From NCBI GenBank assembly GCA_017556745.1, contig JAFYMF010000018.1:1-64000 (forward strand): DNA of 64,000 nucleotides, given 5' to 3'. Under the pieces are notes generated by a model, which saw nothing but the letters and a program-made list of their open reading frames with translations, was not told the origin of the DNA and searched no databases. How positions within the stretch are numbered: position 1 is the stretch's first letter; each line of letters opens with the position of its first letter. Source of the DNA: Clostridia bacterium. GTDB lineage: Bacteria > Bacillota > Clostridia > Oscillospirales > CAG-272. Made by a program: the position numbers and the translations under genes. Positions 1-12,335 of this stretch are shown piece after piece.

Positions 1-114
1 AAACGGTGTTACTTTAACACCGAGTAATTCTTGTAAGAGGGTGCCACTACATCTTCCGAGTCATAGCCAAATTACACGCACCCTCAGTCTTCCATATCAA
101 GAACTCTGATGAGG

Positions 115-170
115 AAGAATTACGTTTTTGCGCCAGCAAAACGGTGTTACTTTAACACCGAGTAATTCTT
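115..170. repeat. Small palindromic element ending in AAGAATTAC/GTAATTCTT
   Basis: A 56-bp segment bounded by 9-bp inverted ends (115-123 and 162-170). Inside lie two hairpins: an imperfect one around 123-143, and the perfect CGGTGTTA-CTT-TAACACCG at 142-160. The same end sequence and ACACCGAG core recur at 15209-15247, and the right part of another copy lies at 1-32. This points to a dispersed repeat family in this genome. Confidence 0.7.
138..160 (-). terminator. Likely rho-independent terminator of the recA transcript
   Basis: Read on the minus strand, downstream of recA, an 8-bp perfect stem with a 3-nt loop is followed by TTTT. The T-tract is short, so termination may be partial. The hairpin belongs to the palindromic repeat element. 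Confidence 0.55.
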
Positions 171-221
171 GTAAGAGGGTGCCACTACATCTTCCGAGTT
201 ATAGCCAAATTACACGCACCC

Positions 222-1337
222 TCAGTCTTCCATATCAAGAACTCTGATATCGAATTCGTCTCCCTCGAGGTCGTCTGCCTCAAGCTCCTTCTTCTCCGCA
301 TCGTCAAGGTCTGCATTGTGGTAAAGCTCTCTTACCTTATTCTCAACGTTCTCCATGATTCCCTTGTTATTCTCAAGGAACTTACGTGCGTTTTCCTTAC
401 CCTGTGCAATTCTCTCGCCGTCATAGGAGAACCATGCGCCGCTCTTCTGGATAATACCCAGCTCAACGGCAATATCAAGTATCTCACCGGACTTGGAGAT
501 TCCCTTACCGTAGAGAATATCAAACTCCGCCATCTTGAAAGGTGCCGCAACCTTGTTTTTAACGACCTTTGCGCGGGTACGGTTTCCGTACACGTCACTG
601 CCGCTCTTAAGGCTCTCTACCTTTCTTACGTCAATTCTGACGGATGAGTAATATTTAAGTGCGCGACCACCGGAGGTAACCTCGGGGTTGCCGTACATAA
701 CTCCAACCTTCTCACGAAGCTGGTTGATAAAGATAACGATACAGTTGGTCTTGGAAATAGATCCGGAGAGCTTACGAAGTGCCTGGCTCATAAGACGTGC
801 CTGAAGGCCTACGTGGCTCTGACCCATCTCACCCTCTATCTCCGCCTGGGGAACGAGAGCCGCAACAGAGTCGATAACAACGATGTCAATAGCACCGGAA
901 CGAACAAGAGATTCAGTAACGTCAAGAGCCTGTTCACCGCTATCGGGCTGAGAAACCAGAAGTTCGTCTATATTTACACCGAGAGCCTTTGCATAAACAG
1001 GATCAAGGGCATGCTCTGCATCTATAAATGCCGCCTGACCGCCAAGGCGCTGTACCTCTGCAACAACGTGCAGGGCAACAGTTGTTTTACCGGATGATTC
1101 AGGACCGAATATCTCAATTATTCTTCCTCTGGGCACACCGCCGATTCCCAGTGCCATATCAAGAGAAAGTGAACCGGTGGATACCGCAGATACGTTAAGC
1201 TCAGCAGAATCGCCAAGCTTCATTATGATACCCTTACCGTAGCTTTTCTCCATTTGGGAGATGGCAGTAGAAAGGGCCTTTTGCTTATCGGACTGACCAT
1301 CAGTCATGGCTACATCCTTTTTTGTGGTTTTTTTCAT
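222..1337 (-). CDS. recA: RecA recombinase
   Basis: DNA-dependent ATPase for homologous recombination and SOS induction, acting as a filament on single-stranded DNA. The 371-residue protein has the usual RecA length. Walker A GPESSGKT is at about residues 78-85, followed by the core with the typical [17 protein letters not shown] stretch and an acidic C-terminus ending DMED. The reading frame stays open further upstream, but the ATG at 1337 has a good ribosome site (GAAAGGAAA about 10 nt before it), whereas the longer version would overlap the upstream lipoprotein gene. It is probably co-transcribed with gyrA and the lipoprotein gene, since gaps are short. Its last codons and stop are duplicated downstream (1-110). 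RecA is not usually next to gyrA in Bacillota, so the position is unusual. Confidence 0.97.
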   Translation of the reverse strand: MKKTTKKDVAMTDGQSDKQKALSTAISQMEKSYGKGIIMKLGDSAELNVSAVSTGSLSLDMALGIGGVPRGRIIEIFGPESSGKTTVALHVVAEVQRLGGQAAFIDAEHALDPVYAKALGVNIDELLVSQPDSGEQALDVTESLVRSGAIDIVVIDSVAALVPQAEIEGEMGQSHVGLQARLMSQALRKLSGSISKTNCIVIFINQLREKVGVMYGNPEVTSGGRALKYYSSVRIDVRKVESLKSGSDVYGNRTRAKVVKNKVAAPFKMAEFDILYGKGISKSGEILDIAVELGIIQKSGAWFSYDGERIAQGKENARKFLENNKGIMENVENKVRELYHNADLDDAEKKELEADDLEGDEFDIRVLDMED

Positions 1338-1362
1338 AGTCCGCTGTTTCCTTTCACAAAAA

Positions 1363-2052
1363 TCAATAGGTAGGAGTATCAATACGCCAGTATCCTGCAT
1401 CGGCTACTGTAAGAGCTACCTTCTCTTCGCTGTCTGAGGGCGCAGTAACTATATCGGTCTCCTGAGAAGAAAGAAGTGTCTGAGTTTCCGCAGGAAGGAG
1501 AGTGAGAGTTATCTCAAGCTGTTCTCCATCCTTCTCGCTCATAATAGTGACCTCAATATATTTGCTGCCCCTGTGGGTAACAGTTGCGTTGTCTATATCG
1601 TAATTACGTCCGATATCGTATATGGGATCCTTCTTTGAAGCGCGCATGCAGAATACACCAAGCATATTTGTATAACGTGAATCAAGACCGCGGTCAATAC
1701 CAAGCTTTTCGCCTTCGTCATCATATATTCCCTGAACACCGACGGTGTACATCTGACTTGCAAGATCATCGGAGAATACCGCAAAGGTAGCCGCTTTAAG
1801 CTGCTCGGGAGTCTTATACTTTGCATCGGGTGAAAGCTCAAGGTACACCGCGCCCTCAACACCCTCTCTTGTGGGAAGACCTTCTCCGTAGTATATCTCA
1901 TTTAGCTCTTCCGCCATGGGAAGAAGCTCTCTGAGTACACCTCTTATCTCTTCGTCTGTAACCTCAATTACCGCAGGGGAGCAGGCAAAAAGAGATGTGA
2001 GTAACAATATAACCGCAAGAACAAGGGAAATTTTTACAGAAAATTTATTCAT
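1363..2052 (-). CDS. Putative lipoprotein, unknown function
   Basis: A 229-residue protein with a type II signal peptide: Lys near the N-terminus, a hydrophobic stretch at about 8-22, and a lipobox ending L-F-A-C with Cys24 as the predicted lipidation site. It is therefore expected to sit on the outer face of the membrane. The rest is soluble, with charged helical and beta-rich stretches and no motif I recognise. The gene begins 3 bp after the gyrA stop and lies 25 bp before recA, so it is probably translated from the gyrA transcript. I can assign no function; a membrane-anchored protein wedged between gyrA and recA is not a standard arrangement. Confidence 0.8.
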   Translation of the reverse strand: MNKFSVKISLVLAVILLLTSLFACSPAVIEVTDEEIRGVLRELLPMAEELNEIYYGEGLPTREGVEGAVYLELSPDAKYKTPEQLKAATFAVFSDDLASQMYTVGVQGIYDDEGEKLGIDRGLDSRYTNMLGVFCMRASKKDPIYDIGRNYDIDNATVTHRGSKYIEVTIMSEKDGEQLEITLTLLPAETQTLLSSQETDIVTAPSDSEEKVALTVADAGYWRIDTPTY

Positions 2053-2055
2053 TCT

Positions 2056-4626
2056 TTATTCCTCTTCTTCCATATCGGATACAGGTTCTGCTGCTTCTTC
2101 AAAATCAATGGGAGTTACGCTTGACGTATCTGAGATTTTCTCGTCAGCTGCCGCTGCCTCGTCAAGCTCACTGTCCTCGGGTTCTCTCTCAACACGGGTA
2201 AAGTTAACGAGAGATGCACCGTCAGCCAGACGCATTACTATAACACCGCCTGCAGTTCTGCTGTATACAGGGATGCCGGAAACGGGAGTACGGATAATAG
2301 TACCCTCGTTGGTTATCATCATAACGTCGTCATTTTCGTCAACAGTAGCGATTCCGCAAAGCTTACCGGTCTTGTCTGATATCTTGTGTCCGGTAACACC
2401 GCTGCCTCCGCGGTGAAGCATTACTCTGAAGTCATCAAAAGGAGTTCTCTTACCAAAACCGCCCTCGGTAACGGTGAGAAGCTGCTTAGACTCGTCAACC
2501 AGAGCAACACCGGTAACGTAATCGTCGTCAGACAGCTTGATACCGCGCACGCCGCGTGCGGTTCTGCCCATTACTCTTACCTCATCCTCTCTGTAACGGA
2601 CAAAGTTACCCTCGTGAGAAGCAACTACTATCTCTGCATTTCCCTTGGTGTGACGGACAAAGAGAAGCTCGTCACCCTCGTCAAGCTCGATCGCTCTCTT
2701 ACCGCTTCTTCTCTGATACTCAAATTCAGAAAGAAGAGTACGCTTGATTATACCGCGGCGGGTGACCATGATAAGGTATTCACCCTCACCAAAGGATTCA
2801 ACCGAGATTCCGGAGGTTATCTTCTCTCCATCGGAAAGCTCGAGGATATTGACGATATTTGAACCCTTGGCGGTACGTCCCGCCTCGGGGATCTGATATG
2901 CCTTCTTCATGTAAACACGGCCGGTATTTGTGAAGAACATGATATATGAGTGGCTGGAGGCAACACTTACATTCTCAATGAAGTCCTCCTCCTTGGTGGT
3001 CATACCGATGATACCCTTACCGCCTCGGCGCTGTGCAGAGTAGGTGGATGCGGGCTGACGCTTAATATAGCCTGCGTGAGTCATGGTGATGACACAGGTG
3101 TGTTTTTCAATAAGATCCTCGTAGATGATCTCGTCCTCAACGGGAACAAGCTCGGTACGGCGATCGTCAGCATAACGGCGGCGAATCTCAAGAAGATCCT
3201 CCTTTATGATGGCTCTCAGCTTGCTCTCGTCTGCAAGAATACCCTTGAGATCCGCAATAATAGCGGCAAGAGCAGCGAGTCTGTCCTCTATCTTCTGTCT
3301 CTCAAGTCCGGAAAGACGGCCGAGAGTCATTTCAACAATAGCCTGAGCCTGAGCCTCGGAGAGAGAAAACTCAGCGCAAAGCTGTTCCTTGGCATCGGGG
3401 ATCGACATAGATCCGCGAATGATCTCAATAACTCTGTCAATATTATCAATGGCTATCTTGTAACCCTCGAAAATATGTGCCTCTCTCTCAGCCTTTTCAA
3501 GATCGAACTTGACGCGTCTGGTCTCTACGTCCACCTGATGAGCGATATAGTGCTGAAGTATGGATTTCAGGCCGAGTACCTTGGGCTCACCGTTAACGAT
3601 GGCAAGCATATTGATAGCACAGGTATCCTGAAGCTGAGAATATTTATAGAGCTGGTTTAAGAGGATCTGACTGCTTACGTCTCTGCGGTGCTCGATTACT
3701 ATACGGATACCCGTCTCCTCGGAAGACTCGTCTCTGATTCCGGTGATTCCGTCAACTCTCTTATCTTTATGAAGATTTGCGATAGCCTCAACAAGCATAC
3801 TCTTGTTTACCTGATAGGGGATCTCGGTGACGATAAGTCTGTGATCCTCCTCGTCTATCTCAACTCTTGATCTTACGATAACGCGGCCGCGGCCGGTAGC
3901 ATAGGCCTCGTATATTCCCGCTGAGCCATAGATGAGCGCACCGGTGGGAAAATCAGGACCCTTAATGTGCTCCATAAGCTCGGGAAGCTCGGCATCGGGA
4001 TTATCCATTAAGTATACGGTACCGTCAATTACCTCACCCAAGTTATGAGTGGGAATGTTGGTAGCCATACCGACGGCTATACCCACGCTGCCGTTAACAA
4101 GAAGATTGGGGAAGCGGGCAGGAAGAACCTCAGGCTCCTTTCTTCTGTTGTCGAAGTTGGGCACAAAGTTAACCACGTTCTTGTCGATATCAGACAGCAT
4201 ATCGTTAGATATTCTGGCAAGACGTGCCTCGGTATAACGGTAAGCTGCCGCAGGGTCTCCGTCAATGTTACCGAAGTTACCCTGACCCTCGATCAGAGGA
4301 TATCTCAGTGAGAAGGGCTGAGCCAGACGAACCATGGCATCGTATACAGATGAGTCACCATGAGGGTGATAACGACCAAGCACGTTACCGACGGTTGTAG
4401 CGGACTTATAGAAGTCCTTATCGTGGGTAAGGTGATCCTCATACATTGCGTAAAGTATACGGCGGTGTACAGGCTTCATACCGTCGCGTACGTCGGGAAG
4501 AGCACGGGAGATGATAACACTCATCGAATATTCGATGAAGGACTGCTTCACCTCGTGCTCCATATTTATATTCACTATTTTCTGATTCGGAAATTCAATG
4601 CTTTCCGTACTTTCCTTGCGTGCCAA
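2056..4626 (-). CDS. gyrA: DNA gyrase subunit A
   Basis: Breakage-reunion subunit of DNA gyrase (A2B2), which introduces negative supercoils. At 856 residues it has the usual length. The catalytic Tyr is in RYTEAR at about residue 131. The quinolone region [10 protein letters not shown] (about 87-96) keeps Ser and Asp at the positions equivalent to E. coli Ser83 and Asp87, the quinolone-sensitive state. The C-terminal beta-pinwheel carries a canonical GyrA box QRRGGKG, which marks it as gyrase rather than topoisomerase IV. Translation probably starts at TTG 4626, preceded by AAAAGGAGAG at good spacing; the first in-frame ATG is 21 codons later. The acidic C-terminal tail is typical. It is separated from gyrB by a PfkB kinase gene. 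Confidence 0.97.
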   Translation of the reverse strand: MARKESTESIEFPNQKIVNINMEHEVKQSFIEYSMSVIISRALPDVRDGMKPVHRRILYAMYEDHLTHDKDFYKSATTVGNVLGRYHPHGDSSVYDAMVRLAQPFSLRYPLIEGQGNFGNIDGDPAAAYRYTEARLARISNDMLSDIDKNVVNFVPNFDNRRKEPEVLPARFPNLLVNGSVGIAVGMATNIPTHNLGEVIDGTVYLMDNPDAELPELMEHIKGPDFPTGALIYGSAGIYEAYATGRGRVIVRSRVEIDEEDHRLIVTEIPYQVNKSMLVEAIANLHKDKRVDGITGIRDESSEETGIRIVIEHRRDVSSQILLNQLYKYSQLQDTCAINMLAIVNGEPKVLGLKSILQHYIAHQVDVETRRVKFDLEKAEREAHIFEGYKIAIDNIDRVIEIIRGSMSIPDAKEQLCAEFSLSEAQAQAIVEMTLGRLSGLERQKIEDRLAALAAIIADLKGILADESKLRAIIKEDLLEIRRRYADDRRTELVPVEDEIIYEDLIEKHTCVITMTHAGYIKRQPASTYSAQRRGGKGIIGMTTKEEDFIENVSVASSHSYIMFFTNTGRVYMKKAYQIPEAGRTAKGSNIVNILELSDGEKITSGISVESFGEGEYLIMVTRRGIIKRTLLSEFEYQRRSGKRAIELDEGDELLFVRHTKGNAEIVVASHEGNFVRYREDEVRVMGRTARGVRGIKLSDDDYVTGVALVDESKQLLTVTEGGFGKRTPFDDFRVMLHRGGSGVTGHKISDKTGKLCGIATVDENDDVMMITNEGTIIRTPVSGIPVYSRTAGGVIVMRLADGASLVNFTRVEREPEDSELDEAAAADEKISDTSSVTPIDFEEAAEPVSDMEEEE

Positions 4627-4673
4627 TTTTTCTCTCCTTTTCGCATATTTCGTTATGCCGGGATAAGAGCATC

Positions 4674-5621
4674 TTACATTTTCTCTGCTTTCAGTACGCT
4701 CTCATATTTTTTCAGCTCGCTTCGACTCGGCAGGAGACTGCCGGGAGTCTCTACCTTTGCGGCTGATGCGGATGCGGCGGCGATCATTGCACTCCCATCA
4801 TCCTGCATTTTTATATATCTTTCGGTACAGTAGACACCGAGATAGGTGTCACCTGCTCCTGCAAATCCAAGAACCTTAATATCCTTTGGTGTGTTTACAT
4901 AAATTGCCTTTCCATCGGGACAGACAAGCATTGATCCCTCTTCTCCAATGGTAAGCAAAACCTTACAGCGGTATTTTTCCGCTACCCTTTTTGAGGCAGC
5001 TTGGCACTCAGCACGTCCCGATATCTTCTCACCGAGAAAATTCTCAAGCTCTCTGTGATTTGGCTTTATCATTTCGGGGAATGCCTTGATACCCTCCCTC
5101 AGAGCCTCTCCGTCACAGTCAAGAACGGTCATACTTCCCTTTTCTTTAACGGCCTCGATAAGAGTTCGGTAAAAATCAACGGGAATACCGGGAGGAATAC
5201 TGCCGGACATAATAAACAGAGTTTCCGGGACAGCATGTTCAATAACGGCATCAATAAATCTCTCTGTCTCTGCCTCGGTTATGGGGCCTCCTCTGTCATT
5301 TGCCTCGGTACCGGATCCGTCGGTATCTATTATTTTTATATTCTCTCTTACACCGCAGCCGGTAGGAATGAACACAGAGGGTATTCCCTCTCTTTTCATC
5401 TCACTTTCAAGAAACGCTCCTCCGCTGCCGCCGGAAAAGGAGATAGAAATTGTCTCTCCACCTGCGGCGAGTATTGCCCTTGCGGCATTCATACCCTTTG
5501 AGCCTGCGGTAACAACAGTCTGTTTTACCGTTCTGTTAAGCGTCCCTACCGTAAATCCGTCAAAGTACATGGTTCTGTCAATGGCGGGATTTACCGACAG
5601 TGTCACAATTCTTTTTATCAT
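4674..5621 (-). CDS. PfkB-family sugar kinase, 1-phosphofructokinase/tagatose-6-phosphate kinase type
   Basis: A 315-residue ribokinase-fold kinase. It starts with SVNPAIDRT, typical of the FruK/LacC branch, where substrates are phosphorylated ketohexoses and ATP is the phosphate donor. The N-terminal substrate loop reads [10 protein letters not shown] (about 39-48; usually GGKG-N-A in FruK), and the anion-hole/catalytic motif GAGD is at about 255-258, with Asp258 the expected general base. No PTS or fru repressor gene is nearby, so FruK identity is not secure. The gene lies between gyrB (3 bp away) and gyrA (47 bp away) in the same direction, an insertion into a normally compact gyrase pair. 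The Lys/Gly changes in the first loop could mean a different sugar phosphate. Confidence 0.8.
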   Translation of the reverse strand: MIKRIVTLSVNPAIDRTMYFDGFTVGTLNRTVKQTVVTAGSKGMNAARAILAAGGETISISFSGGSGGAFLESEMKREGIPSVFIPTGCGVRENIKIIDTDGSGTEANDRGGPITEAETERFIDAVIEHAVPETLFIMSGSIPPGIPVDFYRTLIEAVKEKGSMTVLDCDGEALREGIKAFPEMIKPNHRELENFLGEKISGRAECQAASKRVAEKYRCKVLLTIGEEGSMLVCPDGKAIYVNTPKDIKVLGFAGAGDTYLGVYCTERYIKMQDDGSAMIAAASASAAKVETPGSLLPSRSELKKYESVLKAEKM

Positions 5622-5624
5622 AGG

Positions 5625-7556
<1,932 letters not shown>

Positions 7557-7581
7557 CTAATATTTTCACTGTTTATAATAC

Positions 7582-7908
7582 TTATTTGATTCTTCCGAGG
7601 ACGGATTTTGAAGAAAGCTGGATTATCGAAACACGGCTTCTGTCACTCTTGTCTCTGCCGCGTCTTACTTTTTCCATCTTTAGGGGAGGAACATCATGCA
7701 TGTCTCTGTAAAGGAGAAATGATTTTGGGATCTCCTCTTTTACATTCTCCGTTTTTCCCTTTTTCTCCATGTTTCGGAGAAACTTTCTTGTCTCGGAGGA
7801 GACAGTAGCGGTATCCATATCAAATATACCGATAACGTCTCTTTCTCTCACAGTCCTGTTATTACCTATATGAAGGTATATGGCACTGTTGTGTTCTTTG
7901 TCTTTCAT
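7582..7908 (-). CDS. remB: RemB-like DUF370 protein (extracellular matrix regulator family)
   Basis: A 108-residue protein beginning with IYLHIGNNRTVRERDVIGIFDMDT, the hallmark of the DUF370 family that includes B. subtilis RemB (YaaB). It continues with a PKSF segment typical of RemB. The order recF-remB-gyrB is the same as in B. subtilis. RemA, the related paralog, is a DNA-binding regulator of biofilm genes; RemB's own role is less clear, so regulation here is inferred by family. The start codon overlaps the recF stop (TAATG), and AAAGGTGG lies 11 nt upstream. The middle (about residues 45-95) is rich in Lys/Arg and longer than in B. subtilis. Confidence 0.85.
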   Translation of the reverse strand: MKDKEHNSAIYLHIGNNRTVRERDVIGIFDMDTATVSSETRKFLRNMEKKGKTENVKEEIPKSFLLYRDMHDVPPLKMEKVRRGRDKSDRSRVSIIQLSSKSVLGRIK

Positions 7909-9059
7909 TATAAAGACCCACCTTTTTCGGGGAAAAGATATCTTCCACCCTCGACCTTAATTATGTTTAGCTCCCCGTACCTGAAAAACTCAGGTTCGCA
8001 GGAGGTTATTATTATTTGTCTGCCGCCGTCAAAACGGCTGAGAATAAAGTTTCGGCGACTCTCGTCAAGCTCACTCATTACATCGTCAAAAAGATATACA
8101 GGTGATTCACCTGATATTTTCTCAGATATCTCTCCCTCAGACAGCTTCATTGAAAGAGCTATCGATCTGTCCTGACCCTGGGAAGCATAAAGCCGCGCTT
8201 CCTTTGAGTCAAGCTCTATCATAATATCGTCACGGTGTACCCCCCACAGGGTAGTACCGGCCGCGATCTCTCTGTCAGATGAGGTAGTATAAAGTTCAAA
8301 ATACTTCTCTCTTACCCCATTTTCATCATGAGGATCAATATCACTTCCTGCACTACTCTTAAAGGAAAGCTCCGGGTTTTCCCTGCCTCCGGTCATAAGG
8401 CGGAAATTCTCTTTTACAAGCTCTGAAAGAGTATCGGTATATTCAGCTCTTGTGGCGGTTATATATGCCGCACATTCCGAAAGCTGCTCTGCCCAAAGCT
8501 CACCCGTCATATCAAAAATTCTTCTGTCCTCACGTGCATCCTTAAGAAGCTTATTTCTCTCCTGAAGCAGAGCGTGAAACCGCTGAAGATTTTTCAGGTA
8601 CACCGGTTTTATCTGAGAAAGAGCTATATCAAGAAAGGATCTTCTCTCCCCGGGGCCGCCTTTTACCAAGGCCAGATGCTCCGGGCAAAACAGAACAGCG
8701 CGGAAGGTACCAAGCATATCGCCGATCTTTCTTTCAACAGTCCCGTTCTTTTTTGCGGTTCTCTTGATTGCGCTTCTTCCGTCATCCGAAATGTATTCAA
8801 AGGACATTATATCCTCACGTTTTTTTAGAGAGGACTGCATGGTCAGTCTGATACCGCCGTAATTTTCACCGAATGGCAAAAGCTCTCTGTCGCTTTTTGC
8901 ACGAAAGCTTTTTCCCCCTGCAAAAATGTACACCGCCTCAAGGGCATTTGTCTTACCCTGAGCGTTATCCCCGATAAGAACGTTTACACCGGGAGAAAAT
9001 TCTATATTTGCCTGTCCGATATTTCTGAAGCCAAAGACCTCAAGCCTTTTAGCGATCAT
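7908..9059 (-). CDS. recF: DNA replication and repair protein RecF
   Basis: SMC-like ATPase that helps load RecA at single-strand gaps. The 383-residue protein has Walker A GDNAQGKT at about 30-37, the family's LYASQGQDRSIALS signature, and Walker B VYLFDDVMSELD near the C-terminus. It lies 8 bp downstream of dnaN, with its stop overlapping the remB start. The small S4-domain gene (yaaA/rlbA) found between dnaN and recF in B. subtilis is absent here. Confidence 0.96.
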   Translation of the reverse strand: MIAKRLEVFGFRNIGQANIEFSPGVNVLIGDNAQGKTNALEAVYIFAGGKSFRAKSDRELLPFGENYGGIRLTMQSSLKKREDIMSFEYISDDGRSAIKRTAKKNGTVERKIGDMLGTFRAVLFCPEHLALVKGGPGERRSFLDIALSQIKPVYLKNLQRFHALLQERNKLLKDAREDRRIFDMTGELWAEQLSECAAYITATRAEYTDTLSELVKENFRLMTGGRENPELSFKSSAGSDIDPHDENGVREKYFELYTTSSDREIAAGTTLWGVHRDDIMIELDSKEARLYASQGQDRSIALSMKLSEGEISEKISGESPVYLFDDVMSELDESRRNFILSRFDGGRQIIITSCEPEFFRYGELNIIKVEGGRYLFPEKGGSL

Positions 9060-9067
9060 ATCTTATT

Positions 9068-10219
9068 TTATGCCTGCTCTTTCATTCTGAGAGGAAGAAC
9101 GAAATAAAGGAAATTGTCATCTTCCTTAGGGTTTATGGGAGAGAATGCCATAGGCATAAGTGGAGAATTAAGTCTTATCTCTACGTCCTCATCACCGCAA
9201 GCTCTGAAAGCATCAAGGAGATAACGGCAGTTAAAGCCGATATCAAGATCATCTCCTCTGTGGAAGATTGCAATCTCATCCTTAACACTGCCGGTAACAG
9301 AATCGGAGGTTACCGTAAGTATGTTGCCGATAAATGACAGCTTAACGTAACTGCGTACAGATCCTGCGATCTTTTCTTCAGTTACAAGTGACGCTCTCTC
9401 AAGGGCATCAACTATATCAGCGGCATTGGCAGTAGCGGTTATTTTCGCCTCAGTAGGAATAAGTCTGTTGTAATCGAGATATTCTTGATCTATCATTCTT
9501 GAGAAGAGAACGGTTTCGTCAAGTTTAAATATAATGTGCTTTCTTGTAAGCTCAAGAAGAACGGTGTCCTCTCCGTCAGAAAGCATCTTCACAAGTTCTG
9601 TGGCGGTTTTTACCGGAACAATGAACTTGAAGTTGATAACACCCTCGCTCTTGTTCTGAAGGTCACAGACCTTGTCACACATAGCAAAGCTCTTACCGTC
9701 ACAGCCGATTATCTTTATGGTATTTCCCTCTATCTCAAAGTAAACACCGTTAAGAGCGGGCATGGGGTTTCCGACATCAACTGCAAAAAGCACGCGGTTT
9801 ATAAGATTCTTAAGATCCTTTTCCTTGATATAGAATCCCTTGTCACCGGAAAGGACGGGAAGACCGGGGAAATCACTGCCGTTTAACGCATGAAGACGGA
9901 ACATACTTCTTCCGCCGGTAACGGTAACAGTATTTTTATCGTCGACCTTAAGGTCTATTTCCTCACCCGGCATTGTTCGAACGATACCGAGGAGCTTTTG
10001 CGCACTGATTATGTAACTGCCGCCTTCAATTACCTCAGCATCTATTATTACTCTGACACCCTTTTCCATGTCGTATGCATTCATGGTAACGGTGTTTTCG
10101 CCGGTCTCGGCAGTAATGAGGATACCCTCGGTTACAAGAGATACACTCTTTGAGGTAACAGCTACCATAAGCTGAGATATAGCGTCGGTCAGAGACTTTT
10201 TATTGAATGTTATTTTCAT
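9068..10219 (-). CDS. dnaN: DNA polymerase III beta subunit (sliding clamp)
   Basis: A 383-residue protein with the three repeated clamp domains of DnaN. It starts MKITFNKKSLTDAI and ends with a VLPLR-type strand near residue 376, close to the typical C-terminal clamp ending. The ring tethers polymerase III and also binds repair proteins through their clamp-binding motifs. AAAAGGAAG precedes the ATG at 10219. It is separated from dnaA by about 550 bp that carry many DnaA boxes. Confidence 0.96.
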   Translation of the reverse strand: MKITFNKKSLTDAISQLMVAVTSKSVSLVTEGILITAETGENTVTMNAYDMEKGVRVIIDAEVIEGGSYIISAQKLLGIVRTMPGEEIDLKVDDKNTVTVTGGRSMFRLHALNGSDFPGLPVLSGDKGFYIKEKDLKNLINRVLFAVDVGNPMPALNGVYFEIEGNTIKIIGCDGKSFAMCDKVCDLQNKSEGVINFKFIVPVKTATELVKMLSDGEDTVLLELTRKHIIFKLDETVLFSRMIDQEYLDYNRLIPTEAKITATANAADIVDALERASLVTEEKIAGSVRSYVKLSFIGNILTVTSDSVTGSVKDEIAIFHRGDDLDIGFNCRYLLDAFRACGDEDVEIRLNSPLMPMAFSPINPKEDDNFLYFVLPLRMKEQA

Positions 10220-10323
10220 TTCTGGTACTTCCTTTTAGATAATTTTCTTCTTTCTCACCAAATGCCACACATTCCATATTGTATATATCTTTATTTTTAG
10301 ACAGTAGTAGTAACAGTAGTGTG

Positions 10324-10762
10324 TGTGGAAAATGTGGAAAGTCTGTTTTTCCCTTTCAATAAAGGAAAATTATGCATATGTGATTTGGAAAACCGTAGGA
10401 TATTCACAGTCACTTTCAGTGGACAGTAAAGGAAAAACTTTCGACCGTATCTGTCTGTAACAGGAAAAAAGAGTCGGAAAAGGAAAAGCTTTGGAAAAGA
10501 TACAGGAAAATCGGTGGAGAAAAATCCAAAATCATGTAATTATACTGTGTATATTTTGTGTCCTGAATGAATACTTTATCTTGCATTTTAACTTATCCAC
10601 AATGGCTGTGAATAAGAAAACAGGAAGAATTTACTTGTTTTTACTGTTCAAAACAGGAAAAAATTAAGATATCCACAAAGTTTTACACATATTGTGGAAA
10701 ACTTTTCCCAAGTTTTATTTATTCATTATTTCGTGTGTTTTCCTGTGTATAACTTTTACACA
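10324..10762. other. Probable chromosomal replication origin (oriC), DnaA-box cluster
   Basis: The dnaA-dnaN intergenic region (10220-10772) is AT-rich, has no gene and contains many DnaA boxes. Perfect matches to TTATNCACA are at 10593-10601 (TTATCCACA, plus), 10607-10615 (minus) and 10744-10752 (minus). Sites with one mismatch are at 10400-10408, 10669-10677, 10681-10689 and 10754-10762 on the plus strand, and at 10324-10332, 10546-10554 and 10693-10701 on the minus strand. Location between dnaA and dnaN is a known oriC position in Bacillota. The dnaN promoter should also lie here. Box spacing and unwinding element were judged only by eye. Confidence 0.8.
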
Positions 10763-10772
10763 GATCTGATTT

Positions 10773-12188
10773 TTATCTGAGTTCCTTTTTTAAATCGTTT
10801 ATTTCAAGCTCAATTGAAGGATTTTCTCTTATTTCCTTTTCAATGACATCGATTGAAGACATTATCGTTGTATGATCTCTTCCGTCAAAGAATTTCGCAA
10901 TATTTGAAAGGGGAATATCTGTCATCTGCTTAACAAGATATATGGCAATGTGTCTTGCTCTTGCCTTATCCTTCTGTCTGCCTCTGCCCTTTATATCCTC
11001 GATGGAGATACCGTACTTTGTTGATACTACAGACAGTATCTTATCGATTGTGATATGTACCGGCTCGGTACCGGAGACAAGCTCTGCTATTGCCTTTCTT
11101 GCGGTATCTACCGTTATCGGTACACCGGACAGGAAGCTCTTTGCACCCATCTTTTTGATAATTCCCTCAATCTGGCGGATATTATCTTGAAGTTTGTCTG
11201 CAAGGAAGGTGAGTACGTCATTGGGGACCTCAAAGCCGCTTGCCGCGGATTTAGCCTTTAGAATTGCTATTCTAAGTTCAAAATCCGGGGGCTGTACGTC
11301 AACTATAAGACCCCACTCAAATCTCGTTCTCAGTCTGTCCTCAAGAGTTTTGATATCTCTCGGGGGACGGTCAGAGGTGAGAATTATCTGTTTATTTGCA
11401 TCGTGAAGAGTGTTGAATGTGTGGAAAAATTCCTCCTGAAGAGAAACCTTACCGGCTATAAACTGAATATCGTCTACAAGAAGAACGTCGGCGGAACGGT
11501 ATTTTTCTCTGAATGCCGCAGTTTCCTTTTTAGCAAAAGCCTCGATAAGCTGATTGATCAGATCCTCACTTTTTACGTAAACGATATTTTTCTCAGGGTG
11601 CTTTTCAATTATCTCGTTTGTGATCGCGTAAAGAAGATGTGTCTTGCCGAGACCGCTGGGACCGTAAATAAAGAGCGGGTTATAGGCGGTTGCGGGATTT
11701 TCGGCCACCGCTATACTTGCGGCATGCGCAAATTTATTTGAGTTACCGACAATGAAATTATCAAAGGTATATGCTTTATTATAAAAGTTTGTGGTAGGCG
11801 GAGTTTTACTATCCTGAAGCGAGGAGCTGTAGACAGAATCTGCCGCAGAAGTTTTTTTCGGTTCTTCAGAAGTAGACTCAGGTTCGTTTGTTTCGGGGGA
11901 GAGCTGACTGTAGTTGTCCGGAACTCCGCCGCTTTCCTCAGAGAAGATGTATACCGTAACGGGGAAACCAAGAACCTCGGCAAATTTATCCTCAAGAAGA
12001 GTGCGGTAACGTTTTCTTGCTATATCGCATTTAAATTCACTTTTTCCGAGGAGGACCGCAAATCTATCGTCAAGATGGCTGAGCTTCATCTCACCGAACC
12101 AAAGATTGACGGAACTGTGAGACATTTCATTCTTAAAGAGATCTATAACCAGTGAAAATATTGATCCGATATCTGCATCAGAGGTCAT
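10773..12188 (-). CDS. dnaA: Chromosomal replication initiator DnaA
   Basis: AAA+ initiator that binds DnaA boxes and opens oriC. The 471-residue protein has an N-terminal helicase-loading domain, a variable Ser/Thr/Glu-rich linker (about 84-130), and an AAA+ core with Walker A GPSGLGKT (about 176-183) and Walker B LLVDDIQF. Its C-terminal box-binding domain has the diagnostic FDGRDHTTIMSSID motif. AAAGGAATCC precedes the ATG at 12188. A good promoter lies about 70-95 bp upstream. The gene is divergent from cysE. Confidence 0.98.
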   Translation of the reverse strand: MTSDADIGSIFSLVIDLFKNEMSHSSVNLWFGEMKLSHLDDRFAVLLGKSEFKCDIARKRYRTLLEDKFAEVLGFPVTVYIFSEESGGVPDNYSQLSPETNEPESTSEEPKKTSAADSVYSSSLQDSKTPPTTNFYNKAYTFDNFIVGNSNKFAHAASIAVAENPATAYNPLFIYGPSGLGKTHLLYAITNEIIEKHPEKNIVYVKSEDLINQLIEAFAKKETAAFREKYRSADVLLVDDIQFIAGKVSLQEEFFHTFNTLHDANKQIILTSDRPPRDIKTLEDRLRTRFEWGLIVDVQPPDFELRIAILKAKSAASGFEVPNDVLTFLADKLQDNIRQIEGIIKKMGAKSFLSGVPITVDTARKAIAELVSGTEPVHITIDKILSVVSTKYGISIEDIKGRGRQKDKARARHIAIYLVKQMTDIPLSNIAKFFDGRDHTTIMSSIDVIEKEIRENPSIELEINDLKKELR

Positions 12189-12251
12189 AATGGATTCCTT
12201 TCTCTATATGTACTTATAAAAAGATATAGTTATACTAATTATATATTATAT

Positions 12252-12280
12252 ATTATATCATAAAGAAGTATTTATTACAA
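12252..12280 (-). promoter_or_regulatory. Predicted sigma-A promoter of dnaA
   Basis: On the minus strand TTGTAA (12275-12280), a 17-nt spacer, then TATAAT (12252-12257). It lies in a very AT-rich stretch, so additional start sites are possible. Confidence 0.55.
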
Positions 12281-12335
12281 CATATTTTTATATAAAGAAA
12301 TAAATTTAAAAAATCTTCTGTGAACAAAATTAATG

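Larger units (their letters stand above)
1..248. repeat. Tandem duplication of the recA 3' end (period 138 bp)
   Basis: Positions 1-110 repeat at 139-248 with a single difference (c62 versus t200). The unit carries the last codons and the stop of recA, about 50 bp of downstream sequence with an inverted repeat GAGGGTGC/GCACCCTC, and a hairpin element. After the shared part the first copy continues with unrelated sequence (from 111), while the second continues into recA. The first copy is cut by the window edge, so more copies may lie to the left. Confidence 0.9.

Noticed and set aside
1..248. recA 3' duplication as attL/attR of an integrated element
   Set aside because: Only 28 bp of other sequence lies between the copies inside the window, and no integrase is visible. 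A tandem repeat explains it more simply, though the left side is unseen.
12189..12335. oriC in the dnaA upstream gap
   Set aside because: It is AT-rich, but has no DnaA box, in contrast to the dnaA-dnaN gap.
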